A stretch of DNA of 64,000 nt from Bacteroidota bacterium (GCA_026391835.1 JAPLDF010000015.1:86836-150835); one strand, 5' to 3'. Positions 25,856 through 35,430 are shown, numbered from the stretch's first letter. Notes: a model not told the origin generated them from the sequence alone. Translations and numbers: made by a program.

Positions 25856-26794
25856 TCATTTGTTATTCCCGGTACGTTGTTTGAATTGGATATCTTCCAG
25901 CAGCCGCCGGTTGACCGACAGCAGGTCGGCCAGGAAAGCCACCAGTATTGTTTGAAAACCAATACCGAGTAAGATGGAAGCCAGGATGATGGATTGCACA
26001 TGGCCTTTTCCTTCGCCGATAAAATCGAGGTAGAGATACCTGATCCCGATCAGGATCCCCGCTCCGACCAGGAAGGAACCAATGGTGAAAAAGAAACGGA
26101 ACGGTTTGTAAACCACGAAAATGCGGATGATGGTAATGACGGACCGTTTGATATACGACGGTATGCTTTTCAACAGGCGCGACGGCCTCAGATCATCATT
26201 TACCCTCACCGGCACCGAAATGATGGAAAGGTTTTTCTGCCCGGCCTGGATGATTGTTTCAAGCGTATAGGTGTATTCGTTGAACACGTTTAACAGCCGT
26301 GCTGCTTCACGGTTCATGGCCCTGAAGCCGCTGGTGGCATCCGGGATGTCGGTGTGGGATGCCTGGCGCACGACCCATGAGCCGAATTTTTGAAACAGTT
26401 TTTTTACCGGCGAAAAATGGGCGATTTCGCTGATGGACCTGGCCCCGATCACGATCTGGGCTCTCCCTTCAAGGATGGGAAGGGTGAGCTTCGGAATATC
26501 CCCTGCAAAATACTGGTTGTCGGCATCGGTATTCACGATTACATCTGCACCCAGCGCCAGGCATGCCTCAAGGCCGGCCATATACCCCTTGGCGAGTCCC
26601 TGGTGTTTTGGCAGTCCGATTATATGGTCAACCCCGTGGTCCCTGGCTACCCCGACAGTTCTGTCGGTCGAGCCATCGTCAATGATCAGCCACTCTACTG
26701 TATCGAACCCGTCAACCTGCCTGGGCAACTCGGCAAGGGCAATCGGCAGGGTTTTCTCTTCGTTGTAACATGGAATCTGGATGATCAGCTTCAT
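25856..26794 (-). CDS. Polyprenyl-phosphate glycosyltransferase, GT2 (GtrB/DPM1-like)
   Basis: The N-terminal GT-A domain (about 1-210) has I-P-C-Y-N-E-E-K-T-L, the D-D-G-S-T-D motif and the D-A-D-N-Q-Y form of the DxD site. Two C-terminal helices (about 230-255 and 268-292) anchor it in the membrane. Such enzymes move a sugar from a nucleotide donor to undecaprenyl phosphate on the cytoplasmic face. Together with the downstream flippase-like gene this forms a two-gene unit supplying a lipid-linked sugar, likely for GT-C enzymes in this window. Donor specificity cannot be read. Confidence 0.9.
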   Translation of the reverse strand: MKLIIQIPCYNEEKTLPIALAELPRQVDGFDTVEWLIIDDGSTDRTVGVARDHGVDHIIGLPKHQGLAKGYMAGLEACLALGADVIVNTDADNQYFAGDIPKLTLPILEGRAQIVIGARSISEIAHFSPVKKLFQKFGSWVVRQASHTDIPDATSGFRAMNREAARLLNVFNEYTYTLETIIQAGQKNLSIISVPVRVNDDLRPSRLLKSIPSYIKRSVITIIRIFVVYKPFRFFFTIGSFLVGAGILIGIRYLYLDFIGEGKGHVQSIILASILLGIGFQTILVAFLADLLSVNRRLLEDIQFKQRTGNNK

Positions 26795-26855
26795 GGATTA
26801 AGAATCAAGTGACTGTTTGAAAATTTTATTTTATAATCGGTTTTTGTACAACGTA

Positions 26856-26974
26856 GTGCCGTAGGCACAAAATACGGGTAAAAATCGAATGTTCGGATAG
26901 CCATTTCGTCCCGTACGGGACGAAATAATGCATCTCCTCATGCTATTCTACCCACATAAAATCCCAAAAGGGAT
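26856..26974. repeat. Cluster of three intergenic palindromes
   Basis: GTGCC-GTA-GGCAC (26856-26868), a 24-bp perfect palindrome ATTTCGTCCCGTACGGGACGAAAT (26903-26926, shown in two parts ATTTCGTCCCGT and ACGGGACGAAAT) and ATCCC-AAAA-GGGAT (26961-26974). The arrangement resembles REP-like multi-hairpin elements common between genes of Bacteroidetes. The rest of 26795-27343 shows no gene. Confidence 0.75.
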
Positions 26975-27273
26975 ATAAAAACAATTTTAAACAGTCTCTA
27001 ACTGCCTGAGAAAAAATGGTGCCAATGGCTGAATTGAAAAGCATTCAGCAACGGAGCCTGCAAACAGGCTTTTCATTAAGTAAAAGTACAAAGAGTTTGC
27101 ATAACAAGCCGGTTTCTGATCCTGAAATTATGTCATGGCACCGTTTTTTTACCTTTCACGGAAATACATGAATAAAACTGCTGAAAATGAATCACTTCTC
27201 CTGCAACGATGTGCCAGGAAATTTTAATTAAATTTCCTTACCCTAACAAATGGTTTAATATTACTGAATTCAT

Positions 27274-27281
27274 TACATTTG
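27274..27281 (+). promoter_or_regulatory. Promoter -7 box of the acylation/YidC operon
   Basis: TACATTTG matches TAnnTTTG; a TTT about 17 bases upstream may serve as the -33 element. It would drive the six-gene plus-strand operon from 27344 with a leader of about 55 bases. Confidence 0.45.
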
Positions 27282-27343
27282 CTTGAAGAATAAGAATTCG
27301 TAAGTCTCTATAACTTGAATAGCTTTAATTACCCCCATTGACC

Positions 27344-29476
27344 ATGAAATTTTCAAAACCTTTCCTTGTTTCAGCGGCTGCCGTATTCCCTTTTATGTTG
27401 CTCCTTGTCGCCCCGCTTTCATTTTATTTTGGAAACATCAACGAGTTGGCCTTTGGGTTGAAAGACGTAACGCTGCAGGTATCCGGCTTGTTTCTTGTAT
27501 TATTTGCCATCCTGTTTCTTCTCCTCTTTCTTTTTCGCCGCAAGGTAACCACTTTTAGTGTTCTGGCCGGTTTGTTAACAGGCCTTGCCTTATCGGTATG
27601 GCTGCAAAGCCAGCTGTTTGTATGGAACTTCGGGCTATTCCGCGGCGAAATGGTCGACTGGGACCGCTGGAAAATTCAAATGTACCTTGAATTTGCCACC
27701 TGGGCAGTCGTGATTTTGCTCACCGTTTTTGCCTTCCTTAGAAAAAACAGGAAGGTCGCGAACAATATCCTGATGGGCATTTACCTGGTCGGAATTATCT
27801 CCGTGGCTGCCGGTTATGTTGCAGCCCCCAGGGAGAAAAACAAAACACCCGAAATCAACGACGCAAAGCAAAAAGATTTTTTCTCCTTCCATCCTAAGAA
27901 CAATGTTCTTCTTATCATCCTGGATACTTTTCAGTCAGACTATTTCGAATATATTACACAGAAATATCCGGTGGAGGCGAGCATGTTTGACGGTTTCACA
28001 TTTTACCGGAATACCGCAAGCATGTTTCCCACCACCAAGGCGAGCCTCCCGTCGATCATCACCGGGTCGTGTTACCTGAATAAAAACCCTTACGACACTT
28101 TTATCTCCAGGTCAAACGCCAGGTTCAACCTGCTTGATGCCTATAAAAAGAAATCTTACAGTGCATACCTGGCGGGAATCAACGGCACCTTTCCCGGTGT
28201 GCTGGCCATGCAGACATTTGTTGACGAATTGAGCGAAAATTCAGTCCACCCGTTTTTTGAATATATTGATTTTGCGCTGTTTCGCTCCATCCCGACATAC
28301 TTTAAACCCGTCATCTACAACAATGGGATCTGGCTTTTTTCATTTCTCCAGCGAAGAAATTATCCCCCCGACAATTTTGGCGTGGATATCCGTTTCCTGG
28401 AGTTAATTGAAAAATTCGCCTTTGTACCCAAAGTGCCGGAAAGCAGTGGCACCTTTAAAATACTTCATTTTTCAATTCCGCATCTCCCGGTGTGTGTGGA
28501 TGAGAATCTGAAATATGATCCCTCTTTAACCGGGAAGGAAGGATACCTGAAACAAGCGCGCGGAGCCGTCAGGGTGGCCGGCAGGGTATTAAACACGCTT
28601 AAACGGCTAGGGATTTATGATAACTCCGAAATCATCATCCTTTCTGACCATGGTACGATGAACATGCCCCAGGCAAACAAGGAAGGTGTTAACCAGGATA
28701 CGACGAGCCTCGTTCCTCCAGGTGTAATAACCTCATCCCATGCTTTGCTGCTGCATAAGCCTGCGCTGTCAAGGGGTACCCTCGTCACGAATGATTCCCC
28801 CCTGGAAATAACAGATATTGCCTGTATCCTGGGGCTGCGCGATGGCGACAGCGCGTGCAACAAATACCTGGCCGCCAAGTCAGGAGGCAGCAGGGAGCGC
28901 CCTTTTTATTTTTACACCTGGGACGACTCCTGGGATACCGAAAACATGCCGCAGATGACTGAATATTACATTTCCGGCCATGTTTATGATAAGGCCAGTT
29001 ATCGTAAAGGGAGGTACCTGTATGCTGCATCAGGCATGGTAGAGATTTCCTCAAATAAATATTATCAAATCGGCAAGCCGGTATTGTTTTCTGCAGGGGG
29101 CAAATCTGATGAGTATATCCTGAAAGGCTGGAGCAGGCAGGAACCCGATCATCGATGGACAGACGGGGCTGTTGCAGGCCTCGTGTTCCAGCTTGACAAG
29201 AAACCCCAACGTGATATGGTACTGCGGCTCTGGGGAGTCGGAATAAATGGGGAGAATAAAAAAGAGAGTGAAAAGATTAAACTGACCGTGAACGGGAAAC
29301 AGGTTGCCAGCTGGGAATTGATCGGAAACAATAAATACGAAGCCCTGATCCCTGCTGCCTTGGCGCCGGATGGACTGATAAATGTTGAAATTGCCATCAG
29401 CAACCCGAAGAGTTCTGCGAATGACCGCCGGCAGCTGGGCATGGCTGTAACCAAACTGGTAATTGACGAAGAGTAA
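27344..29476 (+). CDS. Alkaline-phosphatase-superfamily membrane enzyme (sulfatase/phosphotransferase fold)
   Basis: Four to five N-terminal helices (residues about 8-165) precede a catalytic domain with N-V-L-L-I-I-L-D-T-F-Q-S-D-Y-F (metal site), S-M-F-P-T-T-K-A-S-L-P-S-I-I-T-G (nucleophile region), and I-I-L-S-D-H-G-T-M-N (second metal site). The formylglycine motif C/S-x-P-x-R of true sulfatases is absent, so a phosphotransferase-like activity on lipid or glycan is more likely, as in LTA-synthase relatives. A C-terminal beta-sandwich-like domain (about 590-710, with D-x-R-R-Q-L-G near the end) resembles carbohydrate-binding or DUF7024-type modules. A TTG six bases upstream is an alternative start. 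First gene of the operon. Confidence 0.8.
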   Translation: MKFSKPFLVSAAAVFPFMLLLVAPLSFYFGNINELAFGLKDVTLQVSGLFLVLFAILFLLLFLFRRKVTTFSVLAGLLTGLALSVWLQSQLFVWNFGLFRGEMVDWDRWKIQMYLEFATWAVVILLTVFAFLRKNRKVANNILMGIYLVGIISVAAGYVAAPREKNKTPEINDAKQKDFFSFHPKNNVLLIILDTFQSDYFEYITQKYPVEASMFDGFTFYRNTASMFPTTKASLPSIITGSCYLNKNPYDTFISRSNARFNLLDAYKKKSYSAYLAGINGTFPGVLAMQTFVDELSENSVHPFFEYIDFALFRSIPTYFKPVIYNNGIWLFSFLQRRNYPPDNFGVDIRFLELIEKFAFVPKVPESSGTFKILHFSIPHLPVCVDENLKYDPSLTGKEGYLKQARGAVRVAGRVLNTLKRLGIYDNSEIIILSDHGTMNMPQANKEGVNQDTTSLVPPGVITSSHALLLHKPALSRGTLVTNDSPLEITDIACILGLRDGDSACNKYLAAKSGGSRERPFYFYTWDDSWDTENMPQMTEYYISGHVYDKASYRKGRYLYAASGMVEISSNKYYQIGKPVLFSAGGKSDEYILKGWSRQEPDHRWTDGAVAGLVFQLDKKPQRDMVLRLWGVGINGENKKESEKIKLTVNGKQVASWELIGNNKYEALIPAALAPDGLINVEIAISNPKSSANDRRQLGMAVTKLVIDEE

Positions 29477-29485
29477 CGATTATAA

Positions 29486-30910
29486 ATGAACCAATTCATG
29501 ACGCACAACAGGATACAGGCAAGCTCATTCCGGGATCCCAGCGGATTTCTTTTCTACGAAGGCGAAAAGTTGCTCAGGCACGTGAACAAGTGTTACCAGG
29601 CAGATTACGACCTGCTGATGGGTTCAGGACTTTATGAAAAACTATGTGATGAAAACCTGTTGATCAGGCATGAGGTCCTGGAAAATCATAAGGGGCTGGA
29701 TGGCAATGTATACAAAGTCATTGCCCCTGAAATGATCAGTTTCATCTCGTATCCCTACGAGTGGTCATTCAGCCAGCTGCAGGATGCAGCCCTTGCTACC
29801 CTGAAAATTCAAAAAATCGCCCTGCAGTACGGAATGACGCTGAAAGACAGCAGCGCTTACAACATACAATTTCACAAGGGGAGCCCGATCTTCATCGACA
29901 CCCTGTCGTTTGAAAAATACAGGGAAGACAAACCATGGGAAGCCTACAAACAATTTTGCCAGCATTTCCTTGCCCCGCTTGCCCTGATGAGCTATACGGA
30001 TATCCGGCTGAACCAGTTGCTTAAACTCTACATGGATGGCATCCCGCTTGACCTGACCAGCAACCTGCTGCCATTCAAAACAAAGATCAACTTCCTGCTG
30101 CTGATGCACATTCACCTGCATGCCAGTTCGCAGAAAAAATACGAAAGCAAGGGCTCCGCCTCAAAAAACATTAAAATCAAACTTTCCAACCTGACGGCCC
30201 TTATCGACAGCCTGAGTTACATGGTCCGCAAATTCAGGTTAAAAAAACAGGATACCGAATGGGGCGAATATTACACCTTCACCAATTATAACGACCTGTC
30301 ATTCACACACAAGAAAGAGATCATCGACGGGTACCTCAAAGAAATCCGCCCCGAAACCGTTTGGGACCTGGGGGCCAACACAGGCGAATTTACCAGGATC
30401 GCCGCCCTGCAGGGCATCAACTGCATGGCATTTGACATTGATCCGCTTGCCGTTAACGCCAACTACAACCATGTTAAAAAAAACAACATCGGCAACATCC
30501 TGCCCCTGGTCATGGACCTCACGAACCCAAGCCCCGCGATCGGCTGGAACAACAAGGAACGCATGTCAATGGTCAAACGGCCGCATCCCGGTGCAGTGCT
30601 TGCGCTGGCCATCATCCATCACCTGGCCATTTCCAACAATCTGCCATTTGCCAGGATATCAAAATTCCTCAGCAGGCTGAGCGAATACCTCATCATTGAA
30701 TTTGTGCCCAAATCGGATTCCCAGGTGAAAATATTGCTCGAGTCAAGAAAGGATATTTTCCAGGAATATGATGAATCACATTTTGAACAGGAGTTCTCTG
30801 TTTATTTCGACATCTGTAAAAAAGAGAAGATCCGCGAAGCTGAAAGAGTTGTTTACCTCATGAAAAGTAAAAATAAAAAGTTTAATTTTGCCGGCAACTC
30901 AACCATTTGA
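29486..30910 (+). CDS. NoeA-like class I SAM-dependent methyltransferase
   Basis: The 474-residue protein has an N-terminal region with D-P-S-G-F-L-F and an internal kinase-like or unique stretch, and a C-terminal Rossmann methyltransferase domain from about residue 285 whose motif I is V-W-D-L-G-A-N-T-G-E-F. The N-terminal half matches the nodulation-protein-NoeA-like group, which is often found next to YidC-like, MBOAT and SGNH genes. Its acceptor is probably the sugar or lipid handled by the operon. It follows the first gene by nine bases. Confidence 0.8.
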   Translation: MNQFMTHNRIQASSFRDPSGFLFYEGEKLLRHVNKCYQADYDLLMGSGLYEKLCDENLLIRHEVLENHKGLDGNVYKVIAPEMISFISYPYEWSFSQLQDAALATLKIQKIALQYGMTLKDSSAYNIQFHKGSPIFIDTLSFEKYREDKPWEAYKQFCQHFLAPLALMSYTDIRLNQLLKLYMDGIPLDLTSNLLPFKTKINFLLLMHIHLHASSQKKYESKGSASKNIKIKLSNLTALIDSLSYMVRKFRLKKQDTEWGEYYTFTNYNDLSFTHKKEIIDGYLKEIRPETVWDLGANTGEFTRIAALQGINCMAFDIDPLAVNANYNHVKKNNIGNILPLVMDLTNPSPAIGWNNKERMSMVKRPHPGAVLALAIIHHLAISNNLPFARISKFLSRLSEYLIIEFVPKSDSQVKILLESRKDIFQEYDESHFEQEFSVYFDICKKEKIREAERVVYLMKSKNKKFNFAGNSTI

Positions 30911-30948
30911 TCTTTAACCATCAGTCGCCTGAATAAAAATTACCGCAC

Positions 30949-31188
30949 ATGAGCACTCTTTTAGCAAGCATCCTGGCACTCCGGCTATTATCGGTACCAC
31001 TCACAATCCTTACCTATATTGATCCGGGAACAGGCAGCATCATCCTCCAGGCACTTGTGGCCACGGTTGTCGGCGCAGCAATAGCCGTCAAGCTATTCTG
31101 GCACCGCCTGCTGAAATTTTTCGGCCTGCGAAAAGGCAGCACTGCCGATACCGTTACAAAACCGGGTGATACTCCCAAAAAGCCTTAG
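30949..31188 (+). CDS. Small membrane protein (DPGTGS type)
   Basis: The 79-residue protein has an N-terminal hydrophobic segment, the strongly patterned Y-I-D-P-G-T-G-S-I-I-L-Q-A-L and a second helix (about 35-50) followed by a basic stretch (K-L-F-W-H-R-L-L-K). The same short protein motif is familiar from methyltransferase/sulfatase-like clusters, but the function is unknown. Its position between the methyltransferase and the YidC paralogue suggests it is a partner of one of these. Confidence 0.7.
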   Translation: MSTLLASILALRLLSVPLTILTYIDPGTGSIILQALVATVVGAAIAVKLFWHRLLKFFGLRKGSTADTVTKPGDTPKKP

Positions 31189-31195
31189 AAACCTC

Positions 31196-32779
31196 ATGCC
31201 AGGATTCAACTTAATGCGGTTCCTGCTCCCGGCAGCAGTGTTTTTTCTTATACGCTCATGTTTAAACCCGGTTGATTCCTATGCACAAACGGATCAGCGC
31301 GCTGCAATAACAACCCCGACGGTTCAACTTGGATGGGCCCCAAACCAAGGCGATATCTCCACATGGAACGTCCTGGCCGGAAAAAGCGGCAATACGGACA
31401 GCTGGCATCCGATGATTACAACTGCCGGAAACGGCGTGATCCTCTCGCAGCATCTCCGCCTGCAGGGCAGCATCCACGGGGAATTGGTTCACGGCGGAAC
31501 CATTACCAAAACCGGCCTTCACCTGCAACAGGTTTTTGAAAAATCCGGCCAACCCTATTGTTTTAAGATGGTGATCAGCATCACCAACCGGTCAGGTACT
31601 GCATATGTTCCTGCTCCTGCCGATGACCTGGCCCTCACCCTGGGCCCGGGGATGGGAGAAAAGCTTCAGACACCTTCGGTCCAATCATCCAATTACACTT
31701 ACGTGGAACCGGTGGCTTCGTGGAACGGCAAAGTAACATCATACCGGGATGGGACAACCCAACCCCGTATTCTAGGCTGGAAATCCCCAGACCTTTGCTG
31801 GGCCGGCCTCCATGACCGGTATTTTGCCCTCCTGATCCTTCCGGCTGAACCAGCCGGGGAACATGCCTCGCTCCCCTTCACCCGGGCCGTCGTAAAATTC
31901 AATACTCCCGCCATGCGATCCCTGCCTCCCGCGATCGATCTGCCTATGTTGTTTTTTAAATTGCCGGTTACCTCACTCGCTCCCGGCAGCCAGATGCGCT
32001 GGGAATTCCTGGTATTCTCCGGCCCGAAATCGCAGGCCACTCTGTCGTCAGCCCCTGTCAACCTCAATTCCCTGCTTTTTGCCGGGCTCTGGAACTGGAT
32101 GCGCTGGATCTGTTTCGGGTTGCTCTGGCTCCTTACCGTCATTCACATGATTATTCCCGGGTGGGGATGGTCGATCATCGTCCTTGCTTTTATTGTAAGG
32201 ATCCTGTTGTCCCCGTTTGCAAAAAAGGCACTTGTCAGCCAGCAGCGTTTTGTGGAAGCTCAGAAAATGATGCTGCCAGAACTTGCCGAGATCAAAAAAA
32301 ACTGGAAAGGCGGCGAACAAAGCGAGCGTATCCTTCAACTTTTCAAATCTTACAACGTAAGCCCGCTTGCCGGCCTGAAACCCCTGTTGATCGTGCTCAT
32401 CCAGCTTCCGGTCCTCATCGGGCTCTTCCAGGTCCTGGGCGCCGCCTACGAATTGCACGATGCCGGCTTCCTGTGGATCCGCACCCTGGCCGAACCGGAT
32501 AAACTGTTCTCTTTCGGATTCAATATCCCGCTACTGGGAAGCTATTTCAACATCCTGCCGGTACTGATGGCCGTGGTCACCCTGCTCTCCTTCAAATTAT
32601 CCCCGGCACCTACCGCCGAAAAGAAAGGGCAATTGACGCAGAATCTTTTCCTGGTCGCCATGACCCTGATGTTTTTCCTGCTGTTCTACTCCTTTCCGGC
32701 CGGGATGGTGCTCTACTGGACCTTTGCCAATGTGTTTCATATTGTGCAGCACCGGTGGATGCTCTGGACAGCCAAATAA
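31196..32779 (+). CDS. YidC/Oxa1-family membrane insertase paralogue
   Basis: The C-terminal half (residues about 300-527) is a clear YidC core: helices with I-V-R-I-L-L-S-P-F-A-K-K (the Arg is the conserved groove charge), then P-E-L-A-E-I-K-K-N-W, Y-N-V-S-P-L-A-G-L-K-P-L-L and F-P-A-G-M-V-L-Y-W. The N-terminal half is a periplasmic P2-like domain with L-G-P-G-M-G and W-A-G-L-H-D-R-Y-F-A, preceded by a signal anchor. The start at ATG 31196 lies seven bases after the 79-aa gene; a GTG at 31166 would overlap it. A housekeeping yidC normally sits elsewhere, so this copy inside a glycan-modification operon is probably a specialised paralogue. Confidence 0.88.
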   Translation: MPGFNLMRFLLPAAVFFLIRSCLNPVDSYAQTDQRAAITTPTVQLGWAPNQGDISTWNVLAGKSGNTDSWHPMITTAGNGVILSQHLRLQGSIHGELVHGGTITKTGLHLQQVFEKSGQPYCFKMVISITNRSGTAYVPAPADDLALTLGPGMGEKLQTPSVQSSNYTYVEPVASWNGKVTSYRDGTTQPRILGWKSPDLCWAGLHDRYFALLILPAEPAGEHASLPFTRAVVKFNTPAMRSLPPAIDLPMLFFKLPVTSLAPGSQMRWEFLVFSGPKSQATLSSAPVNLNSLLFAGLWNWMRWICFGLLWLLTVIHMIIPGWGWSIIVLAFIVRILLSPFAKKALVSQQRFVEAQKMMLPELAEIKKNWKGGEQSERILQLFKSYNVSPLAGLKPLLIVLIQLPVLIGLFQVLGAAYELHDAGFLWIRTLAEPDKLFSFGFNIPLLGSYFNILPVLMAVVTLLSFKLSPAPTAEKKGQLTQNLFLVAMTLMFFLLFYSFPAGMVLYWTFANVFHIVQHRWMLWTAK

Positions 32780-32815
32780 TTCAAAATTAAGTTATCTTTG
32801 GCACTTTGATTTAGT

Positions 32816-34294
32816 ATGGATTTCAACAACACCGTCTTCCTGTTTTTATTTCTCCCGGTATTCCTGGCAATATATTACATTGCCCCCGGGAAGCTTAAAA
32901 ACGTGGTGCTGATCCTCTTCAGCCTTGTTTTCTATACATGGGGCGACAATATCCTGGTCCTGCTGCTCCTGGCATCCGCAATCCTGAATTACCTTGGCGC
33001 AAAATTTATCAGGAGAGGGAACCGGGTTGCCGGTTTGACGGCCATGCTCATTTTCAATATCGCAATCCTGGGGTATTTCAAATATTACAATTTTGGCGTG
33101 GATTCGCTGAACAGCATCCTGCGAATGTTTACCGGCAACGGGGCGGCCCTGCACCCGGTTGCGGATCTTGTGCTGCCCCTGGGCATCAGCTTTTACACCT
33201 TCAGGGCCATCGCCTATGTGCTGGATGTTTACAAAGGCAAAACGGAGCCCTCCGCCAATTTTCTCGAATTCTGCACATGGTTTACCTTGTTCCCCCTGGT
33301 TTCGGCAGGCCCGATTGTCCGCTATGCCGACATCCGTGATCAACTGGCCGTTAAAAACATAAGCGCCGACCGCTTTACCGAAGGCGTTGCCCGCTTCATT
33401 ACCGGACTGGCAAAGAAAGTACTGATTGCCGGCACTTTCTCTGCCATTGCACAATATGTGTTTGCAACGCCGATGATCCGACTGTCAATGGCAATGTCAT
33501 GGACCGGTATTATTGCTTTTACCCTGGAGATCTATTTCGATTTTTCCGGCTATTCAGACATGGCCATCGGCCTGGGAAAGATGATGGGATTTGACTTTAA
33601 GGAAAACTTTAACTACCCTTACGCCGCCAGGAATATCCGTGAATTCTGGCGCAGGTGGCATATCTCTTTGTCAACCTGGCTGAGGGATTACCTGTTCCTT
33701 CCGATGGCCTATTCACTCTCACGGAAGTTAAAAAACGATACATACTTGCATATTAAAACCGATAAACTCATTTATATTGTCGCCACCCTGGTCACTTTTC
33801 TTACCTGCGGGCTATGGCATGGCGCCGCATGGACATATGTTGCCTGGGGCTTTTATTTTGCGGTTTTCCTGATCCTGGAACAACTGTTCCTGGGAAGGCT
33901 TCTTAAAAAACTGTGGATTCCGTTTCAGCATCTTTATACCATGCTTGTTGTGACCTTCAGCTTTGTCATTTTCAAATCTGCCAGTCTGCCTGATGTATTT
34001 GTGTATTTCGGAAGGATGTTTTCGTTTTCTCCCGGCGGACCTGCGCTTAACAGTTACATCCGGTTTTACAGTTTCAACAGGGAAACACTCATCATGACCA
34101 TTGCTGCCATCATCTTCTCAACGCCGGTATATGGCTATTTGCGGGCCTATGCCGGTACTCCGGGGAAAAACAGGGTTGCGCTCGGTAACCTGATGAATGT
34201 TACTGCCATCCTGATCCTGGGAATCCTGTTTATCGTCAGCCTTTCTTACCTGGCTTCCCATACCTATAATCCATTTATCTATTTAAGGTTTTAA
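32816..34294 (+). CDS. MBOAT O-acyltransferase (AlgI/DltB-like)
   Basis: This 492-residue polytopic protein carries the MBOAT landmarks W-R-R-W-H282-I-S-L-S-T-W-L-R-D-Y and the catalytic L-W-H335-G-A-A-W, with F-D-F-S-G-Y-S-D-M-A-I-G before them. AlgI-type enzymes pass acyl groups across the inner membrane to a periplasmic partner that esterifies the polysaccharide. The very next gene (one-base overlap) encodes such an SGNH partner, so the pair is an acyl (probably acetyl) export and transfer module. Full length. Confidence 0.95.
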   Translation: MDFNNTVFLFLFLPVFLAIYYIAPGKLKNVVLILFSLVFYTWGDNILVLLLLASAILNYLGAKFIRRGNRVAGLTAMLIFNIAILGYFKYYNFGVDSLNSILRMFTGNGAALHPVADLVLPLGISFYTFRAIAYVLDVYKGKTEPSANFLEFCTWFTLFPLVSAGPIVRYADIRDQLAVKNISADRFTEGVARFITGLAKKVLIAGTFSAIAQYVFATPMIRLSMAMSWTGIIAFTLEIYFDFSGYSDMAIGLGKMMGFDFKENFNYPYAARNIREFWRRWHISLSTWLRDYLFLPMAYSLSRKLKNDTYLHIKTDKLIYIVATLVTFLTCGLWHGAAWTYVAWGFYFAVFLILEQLFLGRLLKKLWIPFQHLYTMLVVTFSFVIFKSASLPDVFVYFGRMFSFSPGGPALNSYIRFYSFNRETLIMTIAAIIFSTPVYGYLRAYAGTPGKNRVALGNLMNVTAILILGILFIVSLSYLASHTYNPFIYLRF

Positions 34295-35430
34295 TGGAAA
34301 AAACCAGATCCCACCGGAGCCTTGTCCTGGCAATCCTGTTCCTGGTCATCCTGGGCTGCCCGCTATTGTTGCAGGTTAGCGGTTACCAGTTTAAAGGGAT
34401 CGCAGCAGAAAACAGGGCGAAGGCAAAATTTCCCGTTTTTGAAATGAAAAAACTGGTTGGATTCAACAATGACATTGGCATCTACTTTGCCGGTCTTAAC
34501 GATTATTTCAAAGATAATTTTGCTGTCAGGGATGTATTGATTTGGTTGTACTGTAAGATTAAACTCGGCGTGTTGAACACGCCACCTTTTCCCGAAAGAG
34601 TCGTCATCGGCCGGGAAGGATGGATGTTCCTTGGCGATTTATCCTCAAATGCCATTTCCGAAACCAAGGGGATCATAAATTTCAATGAGTCGGAACTGAA
34701 CATGATCACAAGAAATTTTTCACAGAGCATCAGTTTTTTCGACAGTGCCGGGATTTGCTTTTACCTGGCAGTCGCCCCTGAAAAAAGTACGGTATACGGA
34801 GATTACCTGCCGATTCAAAAATCGAAGCGCCCGACAAAACTTGAGCAGGTCAAAAAGAGGTTGCAAACCATCGGCTGCCCGGTTATTGACATGAAAGACA
34901 ATTTTAAGCAGCTGCTGAATCCGCTCCTTTTTTATAAAACCGATTCACACTGGAACGAATTCGGTGAATTCAATGGCTATCAAACCCTCATGCAGCGGCT
35001 GAAAAGCGATTATCCCGGCCTGGCTGTCTTGCAGGTTGATGATTTTGTAATCGATACAACCTTTAATTACCAGGGGGACAATGCGAGGCTGCAGTTTATA
35101 CCCGGAACCGACCGCAAATATGAGTTCTCAAAACACAAGGGTTATGAGGTAGCGGAATTGGAGAAATCCTACCAGGTTCCGGAATCTTACCATTGGAATC
35201 CGGCAACGTATGAGCGCCGCTTTGGCAATCAAAAAAAAGAGTTGAAAATTCTCATCTTTCATGACTCCTTTTTCAGGGAATTCCCAAAATTTCTTTCCCC
35301 GGGTTTCAGGGAATCCGTATTTATCTGGTCAGTTTGGAATAAAAAGATCATTTTAACCGAAAAGCCGGATATCGTTATCTTTGAGACCGTCGAAAGGAAT
35401 CTCGAACTTTTACTCTATCCGTTGAATTAG
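34294..35430 (+). CDS. AlgJ/AlgX-like SGNH acyltransferase
   Basis: A membrane anchor (residues about 10-28) leads to a periplasmic domain with the Y-K-T-D217-S-H219-W-N motif of the AlgX/AlgJ SGNH-like family; A-P-E-K-S-T earlier fits the family's first block and F-H-D-S-F-F supplies the nucleophilic Ser. Such proteins transfer acetyl to alginate or cellulose. It starts on the last base of the MBOAT stop codon (TAATG), so the two are coupled. Convergent with the GT2 gene to its right. Confidence 0.85.
   Translation: MEKTRSHRSLVLAILFLVILGCPLLLQVSGYQFKGIAAENRAKAKFPVFEMKKLVGFNNDIGIYFAGLNDYFKDNFAVRDVLIWLYCKIKLGVLNTPPFPERVVIGREGWMFLGDLSSNAISETKGIINFNESELNMITRNFSQSISFFDSAGICFYLAVAPEKSTVYGDYLPIQKSKRPTKLEQVKKRLQTIGCPVIDMKDNFKQLLNPLLFYKTDSHWNEFGEFNGYQTLMQRLKSDYPGLAVLQVDDFVIDTTFNYQGDNARLQFIPGTDRKYEFSKHKGYEVAELEKSYQVPESYHWNPATYERRFGNQKKELKILIFHDSFFREFPKFLSPGFRESVFIWSVWNKKIILTEKPDIVIFETVERNLELLLYPLN

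Noticed and set aside
27344..29476. True sulfatase
   Set aside because: The formylglycine motif C/S-x-P-x-R is missing; the enzyme fold is shared with phosphotransferases.
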